In this document: in pieces, positions 23,736 through 32,256 of the stretch
Layout: every line of letters starts with the position of its first letter
Position numbering within the stretch: position 1 is the stretch's first letter
Source of the DNA: an uncultured Alphaproteobacteria bacterium
GTDB taxonomy: Bacteria > Pseudomonadota > Alphaproteobacteria > Rhodobacterales > Rhodobacteraceae
Direction: 5' to 3'
Length of the DNA stretch: 32,256 nt
Assembly: GCA_902584635.1 (NCBI GenBank)
Contig: CACIAQ010000021.1
Coordinates: 1 to 32,256 of the forward strand
Translations under genes and position numbers: made by a program
The notes under the pieces: model-generated
The model's input: only the letters and a program-made list of their open reading frames with translations
Databases searched by the model: none
What the model was told of the DNA's origin: nothing

Positions 23736-25514
23736 ATGAACTCCGAACAGATTTTATTAGTAGCAATTTTTTGTTTACTTTTCTTTTTGTTGCTTTGGGG
23801 AAAATTTCGTTATGATTTAGTTGCTTTTTCCATTCTCATAATATCTGTAGCTATTGGTGTTGTTCCGTACAATAATGCATTTGATGGTTTTGCTCACCCG
23901 GCAACTATTATCGTTGCATTAGTATTAGTTGTATCAAAAGGCTTGATTAACTCCGGAGCAATTTTTTTTATTGGCCAAAAAATATCTGCACTTGGGAAAA
24001 GTCTATGGGGACATATATCAATTATAGGTTTTATAGGAGCTATTCTCTCGGCTTTCATGAATAACGTTGCAGCGCTCGCACTCTTAATGCCCATAGACAT
24101 AAATAAAGCTAGAGCATCTAATTGGCCTCCAAGAAAGACTCTAATGCCCTTATCTTTCGCAACAATTCTTGGAGGCATGGCTACCCTGATAGGTACGCCT
24201 CCTAACATAATAATATCAAGCATTCGCTATGAGCAGACCGGTGAACCTTTTAAAATGTTTGACTTTTTTCCAGTAGGAGGAATAACCGCAATGATTGGGC
24301 TTGCATTTGTCGCCTTAATTGGCTGGCGTTTAATACCAAAGACCTCACAAAATGATGACGCAGGGAAAGAATTAATAGAGATAGCTTCATATGTATCAAA
24401 TTTAACAGTATCACAAAATTCACTTGTATTAGGAAAAAATCTTCATGAGATTTACGAGGTAGCAGAAAAATGTGATTCTGCAGTACTAGGTATAATAAGA
24501 AATTCGATAAGAATAGATAAAGGTAGTCGAAATTTAAAAATAGAGGAAAATGATCAACTTATAATAGATGCAACCCCAGAGTCTTTAGATGAATTTCGAT
24601 CGATACAAAAACTTGAATTCCCTTTTAAAAAAGATCGGATCTTAGCTGAATCTGATAATTATATTCCTATTGAAGTTGTCGTTACAGACACGTCTCGTTT
24701 ATTAAACACGTCTGCAATAAAAGTTGGATTGGCTTGGCGAAAAGCTACAGTGTTACTTGGAATATCAAGAAAAGGACGCCCCATAAGAAAACAAATTCGG
24801 AGAACAATAATAAGAGAAGGCGATATGCTTTTGATTCTTGTGCCTAAAGAGAGCTTTAATGAGGTAATTAATTGGATTGGGTGCCTCCCTCTCGCAGCAC
24901 GAGGCTTAAACATTACGGATACACGCAAGATGACCGCAGCTCTGAGTATTTTCTTTGTTGGCCTGATAGTCGCAAGCGTTGGCCTACTTAAGTTACCCAT
25001 TGTACTGGGCTTAGTTATAATATTATATTGCCTTACTAAAATAGTACCTCCTAGAGAGGTTTATTCTAGTGTGGAATGGCCCGTAATTATCCTTTTAGCC
25101 TCTGTTATACCTTTAGGAGCTGCTCTTGAAAGTAATGGCACAACAGAAATAATAGTCCAGATTTTAACAAAATATGCGTCATCAATGGAACCATGGTTGA
25201 TAATCGCAATAATTATGATTATTACCATGACACTATCGGATATCTTAAATAATACTGCTACGACTTTAGTTATTGCACCTATAAGCATACAATTAGCGCA
25301 AACACTAAATTTAAATACAGATACATTTCTTATGGCAGTCGCAGTATCAGCATCATGTGCTTTTCTAACTCCGATTGGACATAAAAATAATACCATAATC
25401 TTAGGGCCAGGAGGCTACAGATTTGGGGATTACTGGAGAATGGGTTTAGTTCTCGAAGTCCTTATTATTATAACAAGTATTCCACTACTATTGATATTTT
25501 GGCCTATCAATTAA
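23736..25514 (+). CDS. SLC13/DASS-family transporter with two RCK_C domains
   Basis: A 592-residue inner-membrane permease of the divalent anion:sodium symporter superfamily, here with two cytoplasmic RCK_C (TrkA-C) domains at about residues 210-290 and 300-385, a common bacterial arrangement. Signature regions MNNVAALALLMPI and IGTPPNIIIS in the first half, and LNNTATTLVIAP in the second, form the paired substrate sites. Typical substrates are sulfate, phosphate and dicarboxylates. It follows the dienelactone hydrolase gene closely. Its stop overlaps the stop of the convergent outer-membrane-protein gene by 8 bases. Confidence 0.87.
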   Translation: MNSEQILLVAIFCLLFFLLLWGKFRYDLVAFSILIISVAIGVVPYNNAFDGFAHPATIIVALVLVVSKGLINSGAIFFIGQKISALGKSLWGHISIIGFIGAILSAFMNNVAALALLMPIDINKARASNWPPRKTLMPLSFATILGGMATLIGTPPNIIISSIRYEQTGEPFKMFDFFPVGGITAMIGLAFVALIGWRLIPKTSQNDDAGKELIEIASYVSNLTVSQNSLVLGKNLHEIYEVAEKCDSAVLGIIRNSIRIDKGSRNLKIEENDQLIIDATPESLDEFRSIQKLEFPFKKDRILAESDNYIPIEVVVTDTSRLLNTSAIKVGLAWRKATVLLGISRKGRPIRKQIRRTIIREGDMLLILVPKESFNEVINWIGCLPLAARGLNITDTRKMTAALSIFFVGLIVASVGLLKLPIVLGLVIILYCLTKIVPPREVYSSVEWPVIILLASVIPLGAALESNGTTEIIVQILTKYASSMEPWLIIAIIMIITMTLSDILNNTATTLVIAPISIQLAQTLNLNTDTFLMAVAVSASCAFLTPIGHKNNTIILGPGGYRFGDYWRMGLVLEVLIIITSIPLLLIFWPIN

Positions 25515-26916
25515 AATAGTAATCTAGTGTAAGCTCTATCAAATCTTGATGCCTGTAGGGATATAATTGCTGAGTATTGTTATAGCTATCAAAGGAAATA
25601 AATTTGCTACCAATATTGATGCTGTCACTTAACTCATAAACCGCTGATACTGATGAAAAACTCCCATTATCTCCCAAAATATTTGCATGCTGCAAAGAAA
25701 TATCTAAAAGATCGTTATACAATCTCCAATCAAACCTTAAACTATATCCATATTCATTCTGCTTATTTGCTATTTGCGCACCGTGATCATGAATATATGT
25801 ACTAGCTAATTCAATATTTATGCTCAAATCCCTAAGACCAGAATAATCAGCGCCTAAAGAAAATTCGGACACCTCATTTTCAGACCAAGGGCCTATCAAA
25901 GGGTTGGAATAAGGAAATCTTTTTCCCTTTTTATGAGAGGTATCGAATTTTAGAACAAAGTCTGAAAGCGCAATATTACCGCTTAAACCCAAGAAAGCTA
26001 TTCTATCCTGCTGCGTGATAAGCGTAGTTACATTTCCTGACACAGAGGAACTCAATGTTGATAACTGCTTATTATTATATTCTCCTAAGGACAAATCCAA
26101 TTCAAAGCCCGATAAGAGGATTTTATTTCTTAAGGCGTAACTTATATTATATTGCACAGGAGAAACATCGGTAATTATTGACGCGCCTAAAAAAGCAGCT
26201 TCAGGATCAAATGCCGTTCCAAATCCTGCAACTTTATTTCTTTTTTCATCCAAAAAGACAATAATCTCTTGCTTTAACGAACCAATATTGTACCCAGCTA
26301 GTATAGAGGGAATATTTAATCTTATATCATCAAGATCCTGCAACCCAATAGTAGATAGATCTCTTGGATTAGTAATATCACTTGAAATTAGTAAGTTTGA
26401 CTCTCCTCTCGCAATTATTTGATTTCCAACTCTTAACCAAAGTCCATCGATTGGATAAAAGTCAATGTATAGATCTCTTAACTTAAAATCAGCAGCCGTA
26501 GGACCGTAAGAGTACTTAGAGCTTTCAAAATACCCCCAGTCCCAATTGACGTCACCAGAAAGTTTGAAGTTAATAACTTCAGCAAATTTTATATTTAACC
26601 CTAAATCGATTTTGCTATGTATTGCCTCAATCCCTGGAGCACTCCTGAAAAAAGGAACAGACGGAGATTCAAGGCCATAGTATAACTTTTGAGAGAAAAT
26701 AGCATCCCAATCAAAACTTTCACTGGTTTGTTTTTTTTTGATTGAAATATCAGAAAATTTTTCTTTAACAACATTCGTTGTAACAAGATCAAGTTCACTT
26801 TCTATTTCTTCGAAATCATCTCCACCAAAATCAGATAGGAAATCGTCATCTGATTGTGCATATACTGTTGAGTAAAGAAATATAATAAAAACAAGTAAAC
26901 TTACGAGCCTGAACAC
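25507..26916 (-). CDS. Outer-membrane beta-barrel protein of an RND/LolA-like trio
   Basis: A 469-residue protein with a signal peptide (residues 1-20, cleavage after VYA). A strongly acidic mature N-terminus follows (many Asp/Glu and a FGGDDFEEIESELD stretch at about 29-42). The rest is long and rich in alternating hydrophobic and aromatic residues, in amphipathic strands like DLYIDFYPIDGLWLRVGNQ, and ends LTLDYYFN, consistent with a beta-barrel closing strand. I do not recognise a named family; weak resemblance to alginate-export/DUF1302-type barrels is possible. It follows the LolA-like gene with 5 bases between stop and start. It may be the outer-membrane end of a trans-envelope path, an inference from context. 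Confidence 0.75.
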   Translation of the reverse strand: MFRLVSLLVFIIFLYSTVYAQSDDDFLSDFGGDDFEEIESELDLVTTNVVKEKFSDISIKKKQTSESFDWDAIFSQKLYYGLESPSVPFFRSAPGIEAIHSKIDLGLNIKFAEVINFKLSGDVNWDWGYFESSKYSYGPTAADFKLRDLYIDFYPIDGLWLRVGNQIIARGESNLLISSDITNPRDLSTIGLQDLDDIRLNIPSILAGYNIGSLKQEIIVFLDEKRNKVAGFGTAFDPEAAFLGASIITDVSPVQYNISYALRNKILLSGFELDLSLGEYNNKQLSTLSSSVSGNVTTLITQQDRIAFLGLSGNIALSDFVLKFDTSHKKGKRFPYSNPLIGPWSENEVSEFSLGADYSGLRDLSINIELASTYIHDHGAQIANKQNEYGYSLRFDWRLYNDLLDISLQHANILGDNGSFSSVSAVYELSDSINIGSKFISFDSYNNTQQLYPYRHQDLIELTLDYYFN

Positions 26917-26921
26917 GTTTA

Positions 26922-27728
26922 TTAATAGCCTCGCTGCATGGCCTCGGATTCAAACAAGCTATCATCTAATTTTTTATTAAACGATATTGTGTCAATAATG
27001 AAAATACTTGAATGCTCACGCTTTTTCTTTTTTGTGGTAGTCATCTGTTGTGTCTTTGCAATCCAGACACCATCAATATTTTTAATATCCTTTGCTGACC
27101 AGAGCTTAATTTTTTTCCCCTTTTTCACAAGTATTCTCCCTTTGACACCAAAGAATATATCTTTTCTAATCCAAGTAAGTGTTTTTAAGTAACCTGTTTC
27201 TTTTATTACATATTTTGATTTTGGTGTTGCCTCAATTATCCAGCAATCCGCGCCATCAACTACATCACTATCTTTGACAATTTTGTAAGTATAGTCTTCA
27301 ATTTCTACTCCATCTAAATCAGCATATGTAAAATCACTACCCATAAAAGAATTGGACCGATCCCCACCAGAAATCCTATTAGTTTTTTGAAGACTTGGGA
27401 GATACAACCACGAATCATTATCTTTTGACGGATCGTCCCAGTTGTAAGACAAATAGGAGGTATTCTTCACATCGGAAGGACTCAAGAAAAAAGAGATGCT
27501 TTTTGTTCCGGTTGAAACTTCTTTTGTAAAACCCTTTAGTTTTCTCTCTCTTTTTCTATTTTTCTTGTCGATCAAAACAAGAGTAGATGTCTGCTCTATA
27601 GTTTCTCCTGTATACCTTTGATCAACTTTTTTCATGATCTCGTAAGCGGTCATGGGCACAGATACATTTGGGAAAAGTAAGACAAGAAAAAACAAGAAGT
27701 ATTTTAGAAATATATTATTAAAGTTCAT
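26922..27728 (-). CDS. Outer-membrane lipoprotein-sorting (LolA-like, PF17131-type) periplasmic protein
   Basis: A 268-residue secreted protein. The start is placed at the ATG at 27728 with TTGAGAG upstream; an upstream extension in the same frame overlaps the end of the RND gene and lacks any signal peptide at its front. Residues 1-25 form a signal peptide. The mature part matches the LolA-like family often annotated as outer membrane lipoprotein-sorting protein: an opening EIMKKVDQRYTGET, DSWLYLPSLQKTNRISG and GSDFTYADLDG. Members bind lipid moieties in a half-barrel and act with MMPL/RND permeases. It lies between the RND gene and the barrel gene. Confidence 0.85.
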   Translation of the reverse strand: MNFNNIFLKYFLFFLVLLFPNVSVPMTAYEIMKKVDQRYTGETIEQTSTLVLIDKKNRKRERKLKGFTKEVSTGTKSISFFLSPSDVKNTSYLSYNWDDPSKDNDSWLYLPSLQKTNRISGGDRSNSFMGSDFTYADLDGVEIEDYTYKIVKDSDVVDGADCWIIEATPKSKYVIKETGYLKTLTWIRKDIFFGVKGRILVKKGKKIKLWSAKDIKNIDGVWIAKTQQMTTTKKKKREHSSIFIIDTISFNKKLDDSLFESEAMQRGY

Positions 27729-27748
27729 AAAATTAACACTCTCAAAGC

Positions 27749-30067
27749 TTAGGTGAGTTTTTCTTCTTTTTCGAATATAAAGAGTAGCGCAGGTATAAAC
27801 AATAGGCACCCTAACAACGCCAAAGTAAAAATCACAGTGGTGAGCCATCCAATATCAATCATCGGCACTAAACGTGCAAACAAAAAAGTGCTAAACCCAA
27901 TAACTAGCGCCAATGACGTAGTGATAATCGCTCTTCCTGACTCTGTCATAGCTCTGTTTATTGAGTGTTCTACGGAACTACCTAGAGATCTTGCTAACTT
28001 ATATCTACTAACGACATGAATGCAATCGTCAATCGCGATACCCATTGTCATAGCTCCTACTATTAATGATCCCAAATTCAAATCCTTACCCAACATTGCA
28101 AAACATCCACCAGCAAAAACTATCGGAACTACTGCTGGGAACACGGCAATCGCTCCATGTTTAATGGACCAAAAGATAATAAAAAGAACAACGCTTATAA
28201 AGGTTAATGAAAGCATGAATGATTGGCTAATCCCCATATCGGTGTACTCATTTTGAGCTTGAAACATCACCATTGGACCGGTAGGAGTAACGTTCAAGTC
28301 TGGAAAATCTTTATTTATTGTTTGCATCATATCATCCAGAAACTGATTATATTCACTAGCATCCATATTAATTGTCGGCAAAGTTATTCTTGTAAACCGC
28401 TCATCAAAATCTTTAATATCTGAGAGGTCATCATCAGGACCTGAGTTTTCGAACAATAACAAAAGCTGGCTAGTCATAGGTTTACTATCCGGTATTTTGT
28501 AAAACTCCTGTTTGTTGTCTGAAAACGCCTTCCTAATTTGCTTAAGTTGATCCAGATAACCGACTATTTTCCCTGACTTTTCTTGTTTTTCAAGATAAGC
28601 CTCGAGAGCGTCAAGTTTTGTGAGAAAGCTGGGCTCTTTAATCCCCTCTTCTAATTCAGAGTCTAGCATCATATCAATATTTGATGATCCTTTAAACTCT
28701 CTATCAAAATACCTCAAGTCTTCTGATATTTTGAGATCACCTTTAAAAAATTTAAAAATATTCGTATCAACTTTAATGTAGGTTGCGCTAAAAAAGCTTA
28801 CAGAGATGAATAGCAGTCCCACCACTAAAATACTAAATCTATTTTTGTAGGAAAAATTTGGAAGACTGGAGGTCACACGTGTAAGCCAATCATTGTCATA
28901 AGCTTTCTTCGTAGCTGGTGAGAGTCTGTTTAAAAACGATAAAGCAGCAGGCAACGAAGTCATTGAGAGAATAAAAATAATCATTGGTAGTATCGTTGCT
29001 AGCAACGAAAACTCACGCACAGGGGATAATTTTGTTATATACAGCGCAGCAAATCCAATTGAAGTGGTGAATTGCGTAAAGAATATAGGCTTAAAAAGGT
29101 TTTTTATTAATTCTTTAGATGCGTCTGAAGCTGTGTGCTTGGAAAGAGTTCTTAAGCTATAAAACTCAGACATAACGTGAACCGTGCACGCCATACCTAA
29201 CAACATTGTGATAGGAATTAAAGCTTGGTTTACTGGAGTTATATTATAGCCAAGATATGCTTGTAAACCGGTCATCATTGTGACTGCTGTACCAATAACG
29301 ACCCAGGGAGCCAAAATACCGGTCAAAGATCTAAAAACAATGCCTAAGACAATCATCATTATAGCAGCAACAGTAGGATTTAGCCAAGCGGCATCTGAGT
29401 TACTGATTACGGTGAAACGTTCATTTAAAACCGGTTGTCCTCCAAACTTTATATCATATCCCTTTTCCAAATATCCCATCTCACTTATAAAGTTACGTAA
29501 ATCCGTTACAACTTTAAGCTTGTGATCAAGTCCGTTAACAATATACTCCGTTCTTGCAATTATTCTGGTATGCCTAAAATCTTTGCTTATAAGGGTGTCG
29601 AGCGCTAGGTTTTCATCCTGCATGGCAATCCTAGCCGTGTCTAATTGATCTAAATTATCATCTAAATTCTCTATGTCCTCGAAAATATAGTCTGTAGCAA
29701 CAACCCCACCTCGATTATATGTCCTCTGATATCTGGCTAAACTATCAACCTTCTCAACCACCTCATGTTCTTCTAACATTGCATGAATTTCTTCAATCAT
29801 CTTTACAGTTTCAAGATTGAAAAGGTCTTTATCTTTTGGTCTCGCTTCTATACCGACAACTAGAGACTCAGTGCTTCCAAATAGATCTCTCATTTTATCA
29901 TGAGCTAAAAGCGTCGGATCGCCTTCAAGGAACCACATTTCATTTGAATTATTAACCCCTATAGGGTTTTTAGAGATAGAAAAAACTGACACTAAAATCA
30001 GTAAAACTGTTATTATAAGTATGAAAATTCTATTCTTAATTACTTGATTTGACCAAGCCTCTATCAT
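27749..30067 (-). CDS. MMPL/RND-type efflux permease
   Basis: A 772-residue inner-membrane protein with about twelve helices: TM1 at the start, a large periplasmic loop (about 30-220), five helices, a second loop, and five more. It is a half-length relative of AcrB in the MMPL/HpnN branch. The two halves are not equal. The second has GIAIDDCIHVVSRY with an Asp pair in the presumed proton path, while the first has GMACTVHVMSEFY without the Asp. The MMPL branch moves lipids and lipid-like cargo; with a LolA-like protein and a barrel protein next to it, lipid or lipoprotein export is a fair inference. An AGAGG lies 5 bases before the ATG. Confidence 0.9.
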   Translation of the reverse strand: MIEAWSNQVIKNRIFILIITVLLILVSVFSISKNPIGVNNSNEMWFLEGDPTLLAHDKMRDLFGSTESLVVGIEARPKDKDLFNLETVKMIEEIHAMLEEHEVVEKVDSLARYQRTYNRGGVVATDYIFEDIENLDDNLDQLDTARIAMQDENLALDTLISKDFRHTRIIARTEYIVNGLDHKLKVVTDLRNFISEMGYLEKGYDIKFGGQPVLNERFTVISNSDAAWLNPTVAAIMMIVLGIVFRSLTGILAPWVVIGTAVTMMTGLQAYLGYNITPVNQALIPITMLLGMACTVHVMSEFYSLRTLSKHTASDASKELIKNLFKPIFFTQFTTSIGFAALYITKLSPVREFSLLATILPMIIFILSMTSLPAALSFLNRLSPATKKAYDNDWLTRVTSSLPNFSYKNRFSILVVGLLFISVSFFSATYIKVDTNIFKFFKGDLKISEDLRYFDREFKGSSNIDMMLDSELEEGIKEPSFLTKLDALEAYLEKQEKSGKIVGYLDQLKQIRKAFSDNKQEFYKIPDSKPMTSQLLLLFENSGPDDDLSDIKDFDERFTRITLPTINMDASEYNQFLDDMMQTINKDFPDLNVTPTGPMVMFQAQNEYTDMGISQSFMLSLTFISVVLFIIFWSIKHGAIAVFPAVVPIVFAGGCFAMLGKDLNLGSLIVGAMTMGIAIDDCIHVVSRYKLARSLGSSVEHSINRAMTESGRAIITTSLALVIGFSTFLFARLVPMIDIGWLTTVIFTLALLGCLLFIPALLFIFEKEEKLT

Positions 30068-30122
30068 AAAACCTCTCTTCCGATGAACGTGAAATAATGC
30101 ATTGAGTTAGTTAATACAAGGC

Positions 30123-30135
30123 TTACGTTGCGTAA
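30123..30135. promoter_or_regulatory. Short inverted repeat in the RND/SDR divergent promoter region
   Basis: TTACG, a TTG spacer, and CGTAA lie in the 168-base gap between divergent genes. It overlaps a weak -35-like TTGCGT that, with TATTAA at 30152-30157, could drive the SDR gene. It resembles a small regulator site but matches no named family. No other feature is seen in this gap. Confidence 0.25.
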
Positions 30136-30235
30136 AATTTTATCTATTTAGTATTAATAGAAAAGGGGCTAAAATAATAATTATTGTATAAAAGAATGCC
30201 ATTGCTTGGATGGAAGATTTCTACAGGAAAGGTTT

Positions 30236-31078
30236 ATGCAAAATATATTTCTTACTGGAGGAACTGATGGGATTGGACTTTCCGCTGCGAGGTCCTTATT
30301 AGCGATGAACCATCGGCTTTTTATTACATATCGAAATAAAAATAAATTAGATGCTGTAAAATATGAACTTAAGTCATTTTGCGACGACAAACAGGTAAGT
30401 TTCTTAAGATGTGATTTGTCTGAGCCTGATGATATTAATGAAATTGTGAATGTATTTAGCAAATCTAAGATAAAACTAAATTGTCTGATCAATAACGCAG
30501 GAACTATTTTGTTTAAGAAATCGTATAATAGTGTGGGAATTGAAAAAGTCTTTGCAACAAACCATCTAGGTCCCTTTTATCTTACAAATAGGCTTCTTGA
30601 AAAAAATTTGATATGTGAAGGTGGCAGAATAATTAACGTAGGGAGTAGCGCTCATAAAACCGCAGTTCTAGATTTTAATAATTTAGACAGTAGCAATTCG
30701 AAAAGTTGGTACGAACGTTATTCAAGGTCTAAGTTATGTAATTTGTTATTTACACTAAAGTTATCAGAAAATCTTACCGAAAAAAATATATCTGTAAATT
30801 GTGTACATCCAGGAATCGTAAATACGAACATAGGTCAAGATCATAAAGGACTTTTACAGTTTATTATTAGGTTAGTTTTAAAATACAGAGGCATATCACC
30901 TGAGGAAGGCGCAGACACTCTTGTCTATTTAGCAACGAACGAGACCGTGCAAAACGTTTCTGGTAAGTATTACATAAAGAGAAGTGAATCAAACCCCTCA
31001 AAAGAGGCTTTAAAATCGGATATTGCAGACCGTTTATGGCAAGAAAGCACTAAATTAATAAATAGATGTTTGTCTTGA
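30236..31078 (+). CDS. SDR-family oxidoreductase, retinol-dehydrogenase type
   Basis: A 280-residue short-chain dehydrogenase. The start is the ATG at 30236 with AGGAAAGG right before it; a TTG 30 bases earlier has no signal. The cofactor motif TGGTDGIG is at residues 7-14, NNAG is at about 86-89, the catalytic serine is in VGSSAH and the pair is YSRSK. The NHLGPFYLT segment and HPGIVNTNIG near the end are typical of the retinol-dehydrogenase/WW-oxidoreductase-like branch. Bacterial members reduce or oxidise assorted aldehydes and ketones; the substrate is unknown. The lytic transglycosylase gene begins inside its last codons. Confidence 0.88.
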   Translation: MQNIFLTGGTDGIGLSAARSLLAMNHRLFITYRNKNKLDAVKYELKSFCDDKQVSFLRCDLSEPDDINEIVNVFSKSKIKLNCLINNAGTILFKKSYNSVGIEKVFATNHLGPFYLTNRLLEKNLICEGGRIINVGSSAHKTAVLDFNNLDSSNSKSWYERYSRSKLCNLLFTLKLSENLTEKNISVNCVHPGIVNTNIGQDHKGLLQFIIRLVLKYRGISPEEGADTLVYLATNETVQNVSGKYYIKRSESNPSKEALKSDIADRLWQESTKLINRCLS

Positions 31079-32217
31079 AAAACACTTTCAAAATTACTTT
31101 GTGTATAATTTTCATATCCTTACCGGCACCTATTTTTTCGCAGAGTACAAAAGTGTATGAATACTGGCTGGATAAGTTTTTGCTACCAAAACTCCAGCAA
31201 AAATTTAATAGCCATAAAATTATTGGTGAAATTGAAACGCATCTCAAAGACAACATAGGCTCTGTGATAAAATTAAAAAGGTTACTCAATAAAAACGAGC
31301 AGGCTGAGTTTTCTGATCCTGCAACGTATTTCAATAAAAAGCTAATTTTACAAAAAACCAAAGTAGGCAAAAAATATAAAAAAAGCCTTCAAAAAATATT
31401 AAAAAATATCGAAAATTTATATGAAGTAGATAGACATTTTTTGCTTGCTATATGGGCTAACGAGACATTTTTTGGAAGAGTAAGGCCAAGGCTAGACAGT
31501 CTTCAAGTACTATCTCTACTCAGCTTTTCATCATCAAATAGACTAGTTTACTTGAATGAGCTTATTTATCTAATTGATTTTGCAATAGAAAATGAAATAA
31601 ATATTAAATATTTAAAAGCTTCGAAAGCGGGTGCTCTTGGACAACCTCAGTTCCTACCTTCCACTCTTGTTAAATTCGCTGTAGATTATGATAATGACGG
31701 AAATAAAGACATATGGAACAGTCAGCCAGATATATTGGCTTCCATTGCAAACTATTTAAATCAGTTTGGATGGGATAATAACTTAGAATGGGGATATGAA
31801 GTTCAACTGTCAAACAGCATTAGTTGCTACCTAGAGGGACCAGATCATTCAAGAAGCTTGAGCCAGTGGAAAAAGCTAGGAGCATCAAGATTTAAAGGAG
31901 AAGAATTTCCTCAAGATGATCTTAATGAGTCATACAGTTTGATGTTTCCGGCTGGAATACACGGACCTATTTATTTATATGCTTTATCTGTTGGGTTCAT
32001 TGCAGACAAAATTAAATATAACAGCCACAACTTTTTTAAAAATTGGGAAGCAACCGAAAATTTAACAAAAAATGAAATAATAAGTATACAGGAAAAGCTA
32101 TCTAGAAAATATTACACAGGTGGCATAGACGGTCTAATCGGTTACAAAACAAGGCGCGCAATAGGCCTATACCAAAGAGACAATAACCTAAAACAAACTT
32201 GTTGGCCACCACTTTGA
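31066..32217 (+). CDS. Lytic murein transglycosylase, MltB/SLT_2 type, with C-terminal peptidoglycan-binding domain
   Basis: A 383-residue periplasmic enzyme cutting peptidoglycan with 1,6-anhydro ring formation. An N-terminal signal (residues 1-25, cleavage likely after IFS) precedes the catalytic domain, where Glu133 lies in WANETFFGR, the usual ETxFGR site. GALGQPQFLPSTLVKFAVDYD follows. A PG_binding_1 domain with GGIDGLIGYKTRRAIGLYQR closes the protein. The start at 31066 overlaps the SDR end by 13 bases; a TTG at 31075 is an alternative and no clear ribosome-binding site decides. No lipobox is seen, so it is probably soluble in the periplasm, unlike E. coli MltB. Confidence 0.92.
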   Translation: MFVLKNTFKITLCIIFISLPAPIFSQSTKVYEYWLDKFLLPKLQQKFNSHKIIGEIETHLKDNIGSVIKLKRLLNKNEQAEFSDPATYFNKKLILQKTKVGKKYKKSLQKILKNIENLYEVDRHFLLAIWANETFFGRVRPRLDSLQVLSLLSFSSSNRLVYLNELIYLIDFAIENEINIKYLKASKAGALGQPQFLPSTLVKFAVDYDNDGNKDIWNSQPDILASIANYLNQFGWDNNLEWGYEVQLSNSISCYLEGPDHSRSLSQWKKLGASRFKGEEFPQDDLNESYSLMFPAGIHGPIYLYALSVGFIADKIKYNSHNFFKNWEATENLTKNEIISIQEKLSRKYYTGGIDGLIGYKTRRAIGLYQRDNNLKQTCWPPL

Positions 32218-32256
32218 GTTATAAAAATATTTTAAGAGTTGGAGCAAATACCATAG

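Noticed and set aside
27729-27848. Longer N-terminus for the LolA-like protein
   Set aside because: The extra 40 residues overlap the end of the RND gene, lie in front of an otherwise perfect signal peptide, and have no ribosome-binding site of note.
32218-32256. Start of another gene at the right edge
   Set aside because: The last 39 bases show no start codon with a following open frame and no hairpin.
1-32256. CRISPR arrays, tRNAs, insertion sequences or prophage pieces
   Set aside because: All gaps are under 170 bases and none has regular direct repeats, cloverleaf-like stretches, transposase frames or integrase genes.

Overview
The window is an AT-rich, gene-dense bacterial chromosome segment with no gene-free stretch over 300 bases and no rRNA, tRNA, CRISPR array or insertion sequence that I can see. 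Gene content points to an alphaproteobacterium, probably a low-GC marine relative of the Rhodobacterales. The clues are the purB-purC-purS-purQ run, a free-standing corrinoid protein near sufE and rnd, a CUT1 sugar-type ABC operon with a LacI regulator, and a HAD-like protein whose motif I I recall from Rhodobacterales. The lineage is inferred, not proven.

Positions 1-11030 look like an accessory catabolic island. On the minus strand, one operon runs from 7656 to the left edge: ABC ATPase, periplasmic binding protein, two permeases, a histidinol-dehydrogenase-like (HpsN-type) dehydrogenase, a two-domain SnoaL/NTF2-like protein, an SDR dehydrogenase and the start of a LacI-type regulator cut by the window edge. 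A near-palindromic LacI-type operator lies at 7678-7693, just upstream of the operon. On the other side, the plus strand carries a second SnoaL paralogue, an RraA-like aldolase and a HAD-like protein without its catalytic aspartates. They are followed tail to tail by a class II aldolase/adducin-like gene. Together these suggest uptake and stepwise oxidation and cleavage of a polyol, sugar acid or related compound that I cannot identify.

Positions 11152-16534 hold a MATE transporter, miaA and the overlapping purine genes purB, purC, purS and purQ. Full-length purQ has no ATG, GTG or TTG start in frame; an ATA sits where the start should be.

Positions 16561-19530 (minus) form a housekeeping operon read as glutathione transferase-like, rnd, sufE and corrinoid protein, the last perhaps part of a split methionine synthase. 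Positions 19624-25514 (plus) encode an aldehyde dehydrogenase, a dual-specificity-type phosphatase, a DUF350 membrane protein next to a trypsin-like protease, a dienelactone hydrolase-like enzyme and an SLC13/DASS transporter with two RCK_C domains.

Positions 30067-25507 (minus) form an envelope trio: an MMPL/RND-type permease, a LolA-like periplasmic protein and an outer-membrane beta-barrel protein. Diverging from it are an SDR of the retinol-dehydrogenase type and an MltB-type lytic transglycosylase at the right end.
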